A program made the position numbers and the translations under genes. DNA of 64,000 nucleotides from Escallonia rubra. Taxonomy: Eukaryota; Streptophyta; Magnoliopsida; Escalloniales; Escalloniaceae. Below are positions 1 through 11,978 of the stretch, piece after piece; the stretch's first letter is position 1; each line of letters starts with the position of its first letter. The notes beneath the pieces were generated by a model that saw only the letters and a list, made by a program, of their open reading frames with translations, searched no databases and was not told the origin of the DNA. The DNA lies in the NCBI GenBank assembly GCA_033065855.1, contig JAVXUO010002385.1, positions 1 to 64,000 of the forward strand, read 5' to 3'.

Positions 1-18
1 TAAAGAGAGATGATGGGG

Positions 19-411
19 AGTTCATGAATTAGAGGTTATTTTATATCCAATGAAAATTTAACACCTATTTAACTCGATTTTAAAATTGTAAGAATTCAAG
101 AAAATAAGGTGTGGTTTGGAAGACATAGAAGATGCCAACCAAATCCAAATACATATAACTAGCTAAAATTCCGTGCTATACATGGGAAGGGTATTAGTTA
201 AAATCCCTTGTTATGCACATAAAATATTATTGATTAATTATAAATGGAAGAATGGAGGTCATGTGGTTGGATGGTTAGAAGTTATTTTATGACCAATCAA
301 AATTTAACACCTTCTAAGCTTTATTTTAACGTTGCAAGAACTCAAGAAAATAGAATTTGGGGTTTGGAAGACATAGAAGATTCCAACTAAATCCAAATAT
401 ATATAGTATAG
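19..411. repeat. Two-copy direct repeat at window start
   Basis: About 19-163 and 262-411 are diverged copies of one sequence: both run from GTTATTTTAT, through AATTTAACACC and AAGAANTCAAGAAAATA, to GGTTTGGAAGACATAGAAGAT and ATCCAAATA. The spacing is about 250 bases. No coding frame or terminal repeat is visible, so the origin is unknown. It may be part of a longer tandem array cut off by the window edge. Confidence 0.6.
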
Positions 412-419
412 ATAAGATG

Positions 420-986
420 TATAATTAGGTATGATTTGCAATAACTTCCTTCCCTTGTTAAATAGGCCACTAAAGGCGCCACCCCCATGGAAATAATCTC
501 GCCCATAATATGCCCTTCTTCATCCTTCTCCATTATCGTCAGAGCTTTGCCCCACAGTCACTGTTAGCATAACATCTCTACTACCGTTATAAGGACATTT
601 GATACTGATGAAGAAGAATAACCACCTAATTGGGTAGCATTGCATAGCTGCCAGCTCGCAAAGGAGGTGATGCAGATGATCGGTTTAAGGTCGTAGGCCC
701 ACCATTACACGGCAATTGGAAGCTCAGGGCTGCCGCCGGTGGAAATGAACCGCTATACTGTCTGAGGTGGCATTTATGTTTGGGCACTTGTGCCGCTTGT
801 AGAAGCGACATCAAAAGGGTTGATAGGTTTGCCGATGATAACGCCCCAAGTCTCCCCCTCATCAAGGTAGCTTGCTCTATTGCCTTGGTCATAAAAGCAT
901 TTTAATATTTCGGTAATAAAGTTTTAGGGGATCAATGTTTACCGTTTTTGTTTTATGTTTTCAAAATGATGACGATCAGATTCCTC

Positions 987-1024
<38 letters not shown>

Positions 1025-2120
1025 CCTCCTAGCACCACCATGGCACTACCTCAAAAAACTAGACCTATCACTGAACCACCACAAAGAATCACACCGCAGC
1101 CACTATGCCCACCACTAAACACTCAAACCCCATCTGCTCCGGCCATTTCGTCGCCACACATCCACCATAAACCACCACAATGCCAGATCAGACCTTTATA
1201 ACGAAATAGCGACATCCACACAGTCGTCACTCCACCACAAAACCACCATCGTAACACCGTCTTTCTCCAATCATAACCCATAATCCCAAATATCTAACCA
1301 CCGTAATACCATTTCAAACAACAAAAAAGAGATCTGGTAAGTGAAGAGATAGATGTCGTTGTGTACTCTTTGTGGCCGTCGGGGATAGATATTGCATCGA
1401 GCACCTCAAATCTAACATTCTTTGCTTTGTTTATCGTCGTTTAGACCACCACCTGCCTTTATCTGGAAGCCATGGCAGTCGCCCATCTTGAGGCGACGGT
1501 AGGTGGGGAAGCTCGTTGGAAAGGGCAGAGAGTGAGGGGTGAGGGGGGGGGGGGAAGGGGGAAGTGTGGGTCATGTAAGGTAGCTTCATATTATAAATAA
1601 CAAGGATACACGTGCAAATTGAAAATGAAAATGATATAAGTATACAAACCTAGTAGAAAAAGTAGTTAAAGTTCTTTGATGAAAATGATAAATGTACATG
1701 AGCGTGTTTTTTAACTGGATACGAAAATCATGAAAACGAGAACATCAAATAAAAACACAAAACGAAAATACTAAACATACAATTTTTTAAAGAACGATAA
1801 CTATGGCCTGTTACTCGTTAATCTTCAGACATGAAAATGTAGCTTCCTAAGAGTTAACCCATATTGACAACAAATGAATTTACCTTTTACAATCATAAGT
1901 AATAGTTAACAAACTCATGCCACAATCACTCAAACATGATCGCCTGAATTAATACATGCCCCGTCATGTTTTAAAACGCACCAGCATTACAAGTCTTACA
2001 ACATTAGCAACTGTAACATACCATTTCAGATCTTCCCATTCTTAGCCACATAAACTAGTTAAAAAGAACACAGTTACTTATCCGTGAAACATGCAGCCCA
2101 CCCACTTTTCCTTTGATGAT
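420..2120. other. Intergenic stretch, no gene recognised
   Basis: This stretch holds a (TC)n microsatellite at about 989-1021, a proline/threonine-rich low-complexity stretch after it (to about 1200) and a G-rich run near 1536-1562. The open frames here have no domain I recognise and skewed low-complexity composition. I see no convincing gene. Confidence 0.5.
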
Positions 2121-2123
2121 TTA

Positions 2124-2849
2124 GAGAGTGTTTGGGGTTGATTTTGGGATGGTCAAATCTGATTTAATCTATATTAAATCAGGTGTGTGAGTGTTGACAA
2201 AAGAGATTATGAGATTTAATCTGACTAAAAAAGCTAAAAACTGACATAATCCTGGAAAGTGAGGATTATGAAATAATCACTTTTTCCATAATCAGGTTTG
2301 ACCTTTTAATTTACCATAATATCCCCATATTTTTCACAAAACGACATTTCATACATTTTTAACTAATTATTTGGTGTGACTTTTAATTAGCTTCTGGAGT
2401 TATATTATCTTCTACTCTAACAGAAAGAGGGAACACAACAGTTCATCAACAGCCGCCTTCTTCCTCCCTACCATCTCTGTATGGTCTTCTACCTTTAATT
2501 CAGAATAAAAAGTGACAACTTATTCAGAATAAAAAGTGACAAAGTGGTTGAAAATAACTTCTTCAATAATTTTTTCATATATTGTAGTTATTTTCAAATG
2601 AAAGTTATGTTAACATTACTTCACTAAATGTATATTATAAATTTTATTTATGTAGTGTACTTTATGGTCCTTTTGCCATATCAAAAGTGATTTAATCACT
2701 TTCTATCCAAACACTTTGTAACTTTAAGCTAGTTCGCAACTAATTTTACTAAACAACAAACTGATTCTGCTTAAAGTAGATTAAATCTGATTTTAAAAAT
2801 TGATTCAGATTTAAGCTGAAATCTGCATTTCAGAATTCCAAATAGCCTC
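2124..2849. mobile_element. Tourist/PIF-Harbinger-like MITE
   Basis: The left end reads GAGAGTGTTTGGGGTT and the right end, on the other strand, GAGGCTATTTGGAATT; these are imperfect terminal inverted repeats with the shared TTTGG core common in Tourist-type MITEs. Both ends are flanked by TTA (2121-2123 and 2850-2852), the target duplication of PIF/Harbinger elements. The 726-bp interior is AT-rich with no coding potential and has a short tandem repeat (TTCAGAATAAAAAGTGACAA, twice) near 2500-2540. Assignment rests on ends and TSD only. Confidence 0.7.
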
Positions 2850-2859
2850 TTAGTCTTTG

Positions 2860-4550
2860 TATCGGCACTTTGTTTGATTCATTAACGTTGTATTATCAGC
2901 CATGAATTCGTATCTACGCCGTACAAAACCAAGCTTTCTAGAACTTACATCGCCAACTTATATAATCCGATTATGCAAGTGTCTCAAGAAGGATCACCAA
3001 CATTTTTTTTTGTTCTAGCGTTCTCCATTTTGCGAAATATTTTAAGATTATGGGAAAAATATCGCAAATAGGAATGAAGAAAGCTTGAGCCGAATGCTAT
3101 GCACTCTTTTCTTAAAAAAAATATTTGGCTCATATACTACAACCAGTTATCGCAAATTCGGCTCCCAAGATAAAACAGGCAGCGAAAATTACCTTATATG
3201 AGAGAGTACAAAAATTTTCTTAAGACACCAAAATGTGTCTTTCGAGAGGTTTAATAAATTATAACTACCATTAAACCAAAAGTTACCATTAAGGTTGCAA
3301 CTTTTTACTTTTTTGAGGGAAGCGTAAAAATATATACCAAGATAATTGAGAGGGTTACAAAACATGCCTAAATAGGCAAATAAAGAGTTACGGATGCAAG
3401 CCCCATCCGATAGGAATAACAACAAGGCGACAAAATAAAACAAACTAACTTGCAAATAGATTACAAGAAATCTGCCATTTTTTTAGGATAATCACTAACT
3501 ACCAAAAAAAAAAAAAATTTAATAAACAAAAAAAATTACACGACTACAATAACTAGCTAACTCCCAGCTAACTAGGATCAAATAACTAAAACAAGAAAAT
3601 TCAAATAAGATAATACTAACTAAACACAACCAATGAAAAACAAACAACAACACACCACTCTGCCAGCCACCACCCCGATAAACAGACACATGTTCTACCT
3701 CTGTTTCAGTGCCTCGAGCTTCGTGCACCCTCGTTGGCACCGAAATCTCCACCTTCTTTGACCATCTCGCCACTACTGAGCCCCGTTGTACCCAAATACC
3801 ATCCAAAGAACCAGTCGAAAGCCTAGAGCTAGCCCTACCTCAGACCCATCTTCACGGTAGCCTACCTGAGGAAGCCTGAAAATTGTCTGATCACCTTTGA
3901 CCGCTGCCAAAACTATTGCCGTCGCAACTTCGGCTAAAAACAGCCTAAATCAACTAAACTACCAAAGGCACAGACTCAGCTCCACTGCCAATCACACAAA
4001 CTGACCTTTATAGGGCTAGCGGGGGAAGGGGGATAAAAAAGCCCTAGAAGAGAAAACCCTAGCCTAGACTCACCAACCCTCTCAAACTAAGGAAGCTCTG
4101 CACCAAACCCCTACCGAGGAAAAGAAACCCACAACAGTAGATCTAAACCACATCTGGACAGCGCCAATGACAAATGACCCATAACCTACGGCTACCACAA
4201 CCCAACCAAGGAGCACCCAAGAACTCCAGCAGTTAAACCCATACTCAACCTCCAAGCAAACTGGCACTGAAAAACAGGTATGATGATAACAACAGAGTGC
4301 AATTAATCGCAAACCCGACAACTATCAACTCGCAGTAGCAACCGAGAACTCTAAGAAACCCTTACAGAACAAAGATCTAATCTACCGCATCACCACCCAC
4401 TGAAAAAACCGGTGGTAGTGATGTAGACAGAAAATATAGAGAAAGAAAAAAGCTTTTTAGAAGGTGAAGAGTCACAACCTCTAAGATTGGACCCTAGTGT
4501 CAATTAGTGGAAAATTTCCAACAGTTTGAGCTACTATAGGCAGTTTTCTA
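2860..4550. other. Intergenic stretch, no gene recognised
   Basis: I see an A-rich run at about 3504-3520 and low-complexity open frames on the minus strand (3189-3455, 3519-3806, 4082-4321) with no recognisable domain. Part of it could be the 5' portion of the LINE that becomes recognisable from about 4600, but nothing in the translation proves this. Confidence 0.4.
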
Positions 4551-4593
4551 GGTTGCCTTTGAGGTAAATCGTATAGTCATCATAAAAAAAATT

Positions 4594-4720
4594 CTCAGAA
4601 TTTAGGCTAATTAGTTTGTGCAATACCATTTAGAGACAATCTTGAAAGTTTTGAAGTCTCAGAATTTAGGCCCATTAGCTTGTGTAATACCATTTAGAGG
4701 CAATCTCGAAAGTTTTGAAA
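4594..4720. repeat. Tandem duplication within LINE remnant
   Basis: Two adjacent copies of a segment beginning TCTCAGAATTTAGG and ending GAAAGTTTTGAA differ by a few transitions. The second copy keeps the FRPISLCNTI reading of the LINE. It is probably a local slippage duplication in a dead element. Confidence 0.6.
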
Positions 4721-6405
4721 CCTCTGCTTAATACTCTGGGTTAATTTTACGCTATGGGGTCAGTTGCACCCAGCACCACGTAGTTCTAATTTTGGCACCC
4801 AACACCAAAATCTTTAAAATCTTGGTATTCAGCACCAAATGACGGTCAAACTGGCCTTTGACCATACGTCTGTTACTTTTTAAGGGGCAAAATGATCTTT
4901 TTACCTGTTATATCCACCTTTCGTCCACGTCAGCTCTAAATGGCCCCAATAATTAACATCAGACCCTCCACGTCATTTCCTCACCCTTTTTCTCTCCCAA
5001 ACTATTCATCTTCCCAACCAATATCGAAACGTGCGGCCACCTCCTCCGACCGAAACCACTGCCTGACGAGCCATCGCCTCTGACCGAAGCCATTGCCCGG
5101 TGTGCCACCATCCCTGCCACCACTCTCCCCATCATCACGACCTACCACAGTCGGCCACCCACGACCAGCCATAACTACCCACAACCACCAATCCCGAAAT
5201 CCACGGCACCCCCTCCGATTGAATCGCGGCCACCAACGCCTATCGTTGATGACCGTCGCCTCTGCCACAAATCCTTCACCCACGACCACCCACAACCACC
5301 AATCCCTCCCTCACCCACGGTCACCACCTCAAACCGAATGACGACCACCAATAACCGGCGTTCGACCAACAGTGACCATTCAATGAGCCATTATCGCCTC
5401 CAATCGAACGACCATCAGACACTCCCCCTGCCTACCGCCGTAATCACAACATACCCAATCACCCCATCACCCGATCTCCCCATCGATCTCCGGCGAGCCC
5501 AATCAGCCACTGCACAACATCACCACCACATAATCAGTGGTCCAAATCGAGGGTGAGAGTGACAGGTCAGGCTAGGTGAAGAGGGCGTGGGGCAACGCTG
5601 GACGCCAAAGACCGCGGCGACGCTAGAGGCGGGTTCTTGGTGCACGGTGGTTGGGGGCACTGAGAGAAATAGAGAAGAGAGAGAAAGAGAAAGAAGATAG
5701 AGAGAGATAGAGGAAAGAGAGAGAAAATGGGGAAGAGAGAAATGACGTTGGGCTTAGGGGGTTGGAGCTGACTAGGATTTCATGGATGAAAAGACCATTT
5801 TGCCCTTAAAAAATTAACAGACGTCTGGTCAAAGGCCATTTTGACCGTCAATTGGTGCTAGATACCAAGTTTTTAAAATTTTTGGTGCTGGGTGCCAATT
5901 TTAGAATTACGATGTGCTGGGTGCAACTAACCTTTAAGTATAAGGTGTAGCGTAAAATTAACCCTAATACTCTTGTGCCCCATTTCCAAAATCCTTTATT
6001 ACAAATAGTATCCTTGTCAAGAATAGGTATTCGACAAGATCAAAAGATTTTAGCCTTCACCTTGTTACCTTTTTCTTAAGGTCGACTTTAGTAAAGCTTA
6101 TGACAAAATCAGGCGGGAGTTTTTGGAAATTATCCGTCATAAATTCAATTCCCTCCGCATTTTATCAACTTAATCATGATATGTGTAACATCAATTTCTA
6201 ACTCTGTCCTCCTTGATGGCTCCCTCCCCCAAACCCCTATTTCAACCTAATTATGGTCTTCGACATGGAATCCTTTATCCCTTTACCCCTTTTCTTCTCG
6301 ATCTGTTCTAAATTGCTTACCCAAACTTAGTCTTCCAGAGACAAGTTAGAGACTGAAGGACTTAAGATAGCTAGTGTGTTCCCACAATTAGCCACCTCTT
6401 TTTGT
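4600..6405 (+). pseudogene. LINE reverse transcriptase remnant, interrupted
   Basis: This is a decayed plant L1-type non-LTR retrotransposon. Around 4660-4700 the plus strand gives FRPISLCNTI, the classic motif before the palm domain of plant LINE reverse transcriptases. After the Mutator insertion (4738-5964) the frame resumes with a KPLLNTLVPHFQ-like stretch split exactly at the insertion. At about 6080-6130 it gives KVDFSKAYDKIR (the A motif with catalytic Asp), and near 6250-6280 an LRHG-PLSP-like turn (B motif). Stops and frameshifts are frequent. A roughly 83-bp tandem duplication of the FRPISLCNTI region lies at 4594-4720. The remnant stops at about 6405, where an inverted-repeat element begins. 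Confidence 0.75.
4738..5964. mobile_element. Non-autonomous Mutator-like element, 9-bp TSD
   Basis: The 1227-bp element begins GGGTTAATTTTACGCTA and ends with the inverse, and inverted similarity continues for roughly 150-200 bases inward (both arms contain the GTTGCACCCAGCACC motif). It is flanked by a perfect 9-bp duplication, TAATACTCT, at 4729-4737 and 5965-5973; this length is the hallmark of Mutator-superfamily insertion. The interior (about 5030-5660) is much more GC-rich than its surroundings and could be captured host DNA, but its frames give only His/Pro/Thr-rich low-complexity text. No transposase is present, so it must have been mobilised in trans. It sits inside the LINE reverse transcriptase. 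Confidence 0.88.
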
Positions 6406-6406
6406 A

Positions 6407-7668
6407 GGGAAAATTAGGAAATGAGGGGTATTGGGAATAAAATTTGTGGAAGGTGGGTTATGTTTGAAAAGTTAAGAAAAAGTGGGGTGAGTTTTATAAA
6501 TTTCTTAATAAGGGGTTGACTTAAAAAAAAAAGGGACTTTTTGAAATCATTTAATTTGGTCTTCCCAAATTACCCCTCCCCCCAATTCGTGTTGTGCAAG
6601 AATTGATACAAGTCGTGTTATGCAAGAAAGTAGGTGCGGTTATGCGAAAGTGCTTGTTAATTTGTGCAAATATTTAGTTGTTAATCTGAATAAATCAATT
6701 GACCCCATTTCTGTCCCCCCCCCCCCCCCCGGCGCGGGATGGAGGGATAACAGTGCCTATGCAAACTCCTAATCATGAGCTATACAGGGCAAAAAAAATG
6801 GTAATACTTTGTACAAACCATAACAATTATTACTCCCAAGCACAAACTCATAACTACTCCACCCTCTTCCTAAACTTGGACCCTTATTGCGAAACAAATA
6901 CTACCGACAAGGTATATTCTTGTAACAGAGCCATCGATGAACTAAGCAAATCCGGATCTTTGAACTCTACCCACAAATTATTCGACGAAATGCCCGAACA
7001 AGACACAGTCACATGGAACATACTAATTTCTGGGTATAACCGAAATGGGTTTCCAAACCAAGCTCTTTACCTTTACAGTCAAATGGTAACCAATAAGTTA
7101 GGGGAACTTCACTTATTGAATCGGTGGCAAGTTTTTGCAGAATAGTTAAATATTGATATAAACAGACAAAAATAGTTGCATCTAATTACTTATTTTTTCG
7201 CAGAGTAAGACTTGTATCACGACCACACCCTCCTAACCTTAAACCCTCACACGACTCACCCATCAGATCTTCTCAGCGGCATTTCATCAAATAGTTGGCA
7301 GGTGACTCTCACCCCTCCCTTAATCTCCATCGCCCTCTTTAACCTCTGCAAATCCCCTCACCTAATCCTCAATCTCATCCAACAAATCAATCCTCAATGT
7401 CCACATATATGTCTTGGGGGGGAAGGGATGGAGGAAATCTGATTTGTGCCTCTGTGTATGTGATTTGGAGGGAAAGATGAGGGAAGGGTAGTTTGGGTAG
7501 ACAAAAATGAAGTTTTAAAAGAAACCCATTTTTTAAGCCCCCTATTGTTCAGAAATTTTCAAAACATAACCCATTTTTTCTTAAGTTTACAAACAAAAAA
7601 AAATTAAAATAAATAAACACCTTCCACTAACTTATAACACCAAAACCCTCTTTATTCTAATTTTTCCT
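6407..7668. mobile_element. Inverted-repeat element carrying a PPR fragment
   Basis: The two ends are imperfect inverted repeats over about 150-200 bases. The left arm, starting near GGGAAAATTAGG, and the reverse complement of the right arm share GTGGAAGGTG, GGGTTATGTTT, AATTTCT, GGGG and a CCCAAA-TACCC block in the same order. Between them lies a piece of a pentatricopeptide-repeat gene, absent from the arms. I could not find a clean target duplication. The structure matches Pack-type (gene-capturing) transposons, but the superfamily is not proven. Confidence 0.6.
6759..7145 (+). pseudogene. PPR protein fragment (PLS type)
   Basis: The frame runs from an ATG at 6759 to a stop at 7143-7145. 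From about residue 50 it reads like the start of a plant organellar RNA-binding PPR protein of the PLS class: NRAIDELSKSG, then KLFDEMPEQDTVTWN, then LISGYNRNGFPNQALYLYSQM, which is about one and a half PPR motifs. PPR proteins of this class usually have ten or more repeats, so this is a small 5' fragment. After the second motif the text turns into unrelated sequence and stops. It lies inside an inverted-repeat element and is probably a captured exon piece, not a functional gene. A C-run and short upstream peptide precede it. Confidence 0.75.
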
Positions 7669-7689
7669 TTAACTTATTACACGAGTGTG

Positions 7690-9590
7690 GGATACTAAGC
7701 CAAGAGAGTACGACGCCATCAGCTTAAGGGAACACAACACCATCAATGAACACACATTTTCTCTCTACTGGTGTTAACCCCACATAACCAGAGGCAGATT
7801 TCCAATCAGTTAGAGTGGGTGGACTCAATCTCAAGGCTCAATGATGTTACGAGAAAGGGCGACTTGCTGTTACACTTGATTATCTGTAGAAAGCTACAAC
7901 GCAAGCCAGGGAAAAGTAACAAGCACACATGATCTCTCTAACAAAAGCTAGTGGTCTTAGACTAAGAATTTAACTAAAGTTGCAATTTTGTAAAGTTTGT
8001 GAAGACAATAGTATTTTGTGTATGGTTCCAGCAATTTAATGGATGGTAGTATTTAGTGGATAGTTACAGCAACTTAATGGATGGTTAACCTTTTTATAAG
8101 TCGGGCATTGGTGGATAGTTGGCTTTTTAAGATGATGTGACTTGTTGGATGGCTTGGTTCCTGTAAATGTCATGATAGGTATCATGTTGATCCTGTGAAC
8201 ATCTTTACATATATAATGGTACATGATTTATTCAAGGTTTGTTGAATTTGTAACTCTATTTTCTTATGGATTTCCGAATTTGTTAATTATCTTTTCGTTC
8301 TTATTGTCATGATATGCCTGCTGAGTTAGGTCTTAACACATTAGGTCTTGATAAAAAATACTCATTGTCACTGCATAGTTACACCCAAAACAGAGCAACA
8401 TTACATTGGCATATGTTGCTGATTTGGGCTAAGAACAATATTTTCCTCCACTTACATTCTCATTCAAAGGAAAAACACTATTAGGAACATAGCCAAATAC
8501 TTTTGCTTCCAGATCACTTGAAATTTCATTATCTGCTATGCAGCCAGCCTCTTGTCCTTCAATTCATCATTTGGATTTTTATATTCTCTTTTGCACGTAA
8601 TTTATCAACTTTCGTCAACACCATTCTACCAAACACCTTTGCTTGTTCACGTACCTCCGAATCCACACGTTCGGAAATAGGCCCATGAGTGTTCCTGCAC
8701 GAACGTCTTCCAGTTAGGGTTTTAGAAGAGTTTTAAACCAATTACAAAAAACTTTGAAGGACTTCAAGTTCAGATTTTTCAAAACTTTAACCTTATAGTT
8801 CTCACAACCAACAAATCTTTTGCCCGACAATTTTTGCTTCTTTTGGCTCCCGATGCTCTACAATGGCAGTTAAGCTTAGCATGATTGGAATTGCTACTTA
8901 AACCCATGTCAATTGAATTTCACCTGAACCCTGGTTTACAAATTGAAGAACAATTCTACCTTCTACACTTGCAGAAAACTAAAATCTGATGAATATAACC
9001 TAATCCGGCTATTTGGCACAAATCTCCCTAACCTCATTGTTCTTCATCTTTTGAGTATATAGCAGTGTATTGGTGCACGCGCATTTTAAAATCAGACCAA
9101 GTAACAACTTAATCATATGTTTTAGTTTCCCATTCATAAAGTTATTTTAGACATAGCAAATAACTAAATTCAAGAAGAATAAAAAAACTGTCTCATTTTA
9201 AAAATAACAATAGAAGTATTTCAAACGATAAATATCGACTCACAATAAACTATTATCTAACAACAAAACATTCTCATACTAAGCTTTAACATGACAACCA
9301 TGCTTCGCATAACTTGCCTGGATTATAAGACATGGATACCAATAAGCCAGTGAGGTCACAAATTTACCTCACTTGAGTGGAGCTGGATGTAACAAATCGA
9401 GAAGGATCTTCAAGGGCATGAGTGGAGCTGAATGGGGAGGCAAGAAGCTAGAAACAAGGATGGTAACAGTAGATTAAGGTTTGGGGGCCTTATATACCCC
9501 CCTTTGTCTGCTCCATAATGGGTGGATGAGCACTGCAGCGGCTATGGTAAGCCCCTCGATAGCGGGGTCAAGGGTATTTTACTCAAATAG
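7690..9590. other. Intergenic stretch, no gene recognised
   Basis: AT-rich DNA with short open frames only. A tandem-like motif GGATGGTAGT/GGATAGTTAC/GGATGGTTAA recurs at 8040-8085. I see no domain, RNA gene or terminal repeat that I can defend. Confidence 0.4.
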
Positions 9591-9599
9591 ATCGTTCAG

Positions 9600-9720
9600 C
9601 CCATTACGGGGCCGTTGGTGATAAGTTTTTTTAGGTTATCTAGTCCGTCCATCCGTAATTGATGGACCACCAGATCCCGCTGCCAACTGGGTTGCCAGTG
9701 ACGGTAAGAGGTCAGCTCCC
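9600..9720. mobile_element. End of a Mutator-like MITE (GGGAGCTGA family)
   Basis: Read on the minus strand from 9720, this begins GGGAGCTGACCTCTTACCG, continues to GGCAGCGGGATCTGG and then GTCCATC...GGATGGACGG. The order of blocks matches the terminal repeats of the Pack element at 28145-29636 (GGGAGCTGATCCCTTGACCG, then GCCAGCGCGATCTGG, then GTCCATCC). It is therefore one terminus of a related element; the opposite terminus was not found. A purine/pyrimidine-alternating microsatellite starts right outside the end (9721 on), as also at the Pack element. Confidence 0.6.
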
Positions 9721-10198
9721 TATGTATATGTAGATACACACACAGGTGCGCGAGCACGCGCGCACACGCATACAGAGACACGTATATATGCACATCGTTT
9801 CCTTTCAAACCAACATGTTGTGTACGTGTTTGTACACTGACCGCTGGTTTCGAGGGTAAAGAGTAAGAAAATTGATTTAGAGGGAAACGACGTGGCCAAA
9901 TAGATCTTGGAAATGTATATAAACACACGGTTGGTTTGGATGGAAAAGAGCTAGGGAGATGGTTTAAAGGGAAACAACGTGGCTAAATTGATGTTCATGG
10001 AAAATCATCAATTACAATTTACAAGCTGTAACCTATAAATAGCCTCCAGTAATTAATTACAAACTGTTCATGACCATCACCATTTGGGATACATTGGGAT
10101 GGCCACTTGGGACAGAAGTCGGTATTCCAACTGACACAACAAAAGCAGCAAGTCGTAGTTAATATCTTCTACTCGGTCAAAATCACCCGAGGCTGAAA

Positions 10199-11895
10199 TT
10201 AAGTTTTTTTCTCTGTTGTAGATTGATGCAAAGGGAACTCACTCCTTCCAAAATGAGAAGTATCACCCAGCAGCTGTTGCTCATCATCCTCCACTGACCA
10301 GTATGTTTTGAGAATCTTCATGGCCTTGTCGTATATCTCATTGTTGTAGTACGTCTGAAGGAGTTTAATCTTCTCCCTCCCTTCAACTTCTCCTACCAAC
10401 TGAACATATTCATTATCATGACTCATGCTATTCTTAGAGGCTTCCCCAGGCCATACTTCCAAAATGCAGGTGCTTATTAGGCACTTAACAGGCACTTATT
10501 GGACTCTTATTTGGCGATGATTGGGCAGGGTGTCTGGAAGGTTCTACATTTTTCTACACTATGGTTCTTGTACATAGTTAAATATTCTAGTGAATAACTC
10601 TAGAGAGATAGAAGAGAGTTCTAGGAATAGTCTAGAATGGTAGAGAATGGTAGTGAGACTTGTAAATACCTAGATACTATTAAAGATATTTCTAGAGACA
10701 TAATGTAGACTATATGATCAAATGTATCCCCACCGTTCGTTGAGGAGGTGGAGTAGTATATATAGCCAAGGCTTCACTTGGCCAAGGCATAAAGGAAGGA
10801 TCGAATACATCCTTATATCCAATACATCATATAAGGGGAGTGATCCTAGAGTGCTAGGCATCATTGAATGATCATCTAGAGGGTTAGAGATCATATAGAG
10901 AGTTCCTTAGAGATCATATAGAGAGTTCCTTGTATCCAAGCACTGTAGCATACAAGCATTCTCCAAGCAAACTCTTGAGTCTTCCTTGTTCATTTACTGT
11001 TAACATTGCCCAGCCTGATGGATAGGCTGACTTAGCGTGCAAGCGGGGGCTTGAATTAGATAAGTGTCGCACGGTTAACTTAGTGAAATCTTTAGTCCGT
11101 CAATCTTCTCCGTCCCTTCAACTTCTTCAACCAACTGGACATATTCATTATCATGGCCCATGCTATTCTTAGAGGCTTCCCCATACATTAGAATCTTTTC
11201 AAGCCCTTCCAGGTAGGAAATGACAATTTCAGGGTTAGAACAGATTGCAAGATCACAGAATGGCTTAATACAACCCTTGATCTCCAAAGACCTACCAACC
11301 AACACGAGGAAAACATTTTCTAACTTGTGATGTAAACTAATAGTTACATGAAAGATAAAATAGTCAAGGTAGCTATACCCAAGTTGTTCGTAGGTTCCAC
11401 CAGATATAGCGTTTGACATTGCACAAGCAGCCTCTCGCTTGATCTCAAACTCTGCATTTGTTAGTAGTTGAACAAGCACGATGACGATACGGGCATCAAT
11501 TACAGCTTGGGTATCCCAAAATAACAAGCCATTAGCATGAAAAAATAAGGTGATAGAGGTCTCCAACAACATACGGGCCATACCGATTCCTTTTCCTTAA
11601 GAAGGTATTTGTGGGGGTTTTTGTTTTTTGGGGGCGTTGGTGGTAGAAGTAAATGTACTTGCATCTTAAAATATATTTGACTGTGCTGAGTAAGATTTCA
11701 AAAGTAACCATTGTAATAATTCAGAAGCGAGTCTAAAGTACAGATTTTTTGTGCCTCCGATTCGCTCACTTGAATTTGATCTTGATTCCCACCTGTAATG
11801 TTTGAGATTTCCCAGCAAGCTTCCTTCTTGATGTGCTTCTTGTCATGATTCAACAGAGCTAAAAGGGAAGAAAGAGCACCATGCTCTAGGACAAC
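10199..11895 (-). pseudogene. Broken duplicate of importin-alpha exons 7-9
   Basis: The copy of exon 7 lies at 11770-11895 (reading [15 protein letters not shown]), exon 8 at 11379-11506 and exon 9 in two pieces, about 11095-11291 and 10199-10446. Three defects mark it as dead. The exon-8 acceptor, CCCAG|GCTG in the intact copy, reads CCCAAGCTG here, so the invariant AG is moved and the next AG would shift the frame. Exon 9 is split by about 650 bases of foreign sequence. An 80-base exon-9 segment occurs on both sides of that insertion. No promoter or exons 1-6 accompany it. The last piece ends with a tail different from the intact gene (GDTSHFGRSEF). Confidence 0.8.
10456..11095. mobile_element. 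Solo-LTR-like insertion in duplicated exon
   Basis: Foreign DNA splits the duplicated exon 9. A stretch from TGTCTGG (about 10530) to GTTAACA (about 11006) has the TG...CA ends, a TATATA box (about 10755-10760) and short internal direct repeats (GATCATATAGAGAGTTCCTT twice, 10889-10930) expected of a plant LTR. No 5-bp target duplication is evident next to these ends, and flanking bases on both sides are also not importin, so the true borders are uncertain. An 80-base direct repeat of host exon (about 10367-10446 and 11103-11183) flanks it. Confidence 0.45.
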
Positions 11896-11978
11896 CTGAA
11901 GGAATATGAAAAAAGCTTCAACAGATGAAAGCAAGAAAATAAAAGCTACAAAGTAAGAAGAAAGGTAGAAGATTGATG

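Noticed and set aside
626..892. 88-codon minus-strand ORF near the window start
   Set aside because: No recognisable domain, no introns or context, and composition no different from other chance frames in the GC-richer patch.
5093..5556. Overlapping Pro/Thr/His-rich ORFs
   Set aside because: They lie inside the Mutator-like element, are open on both strands because of skewed composition, and match no family.
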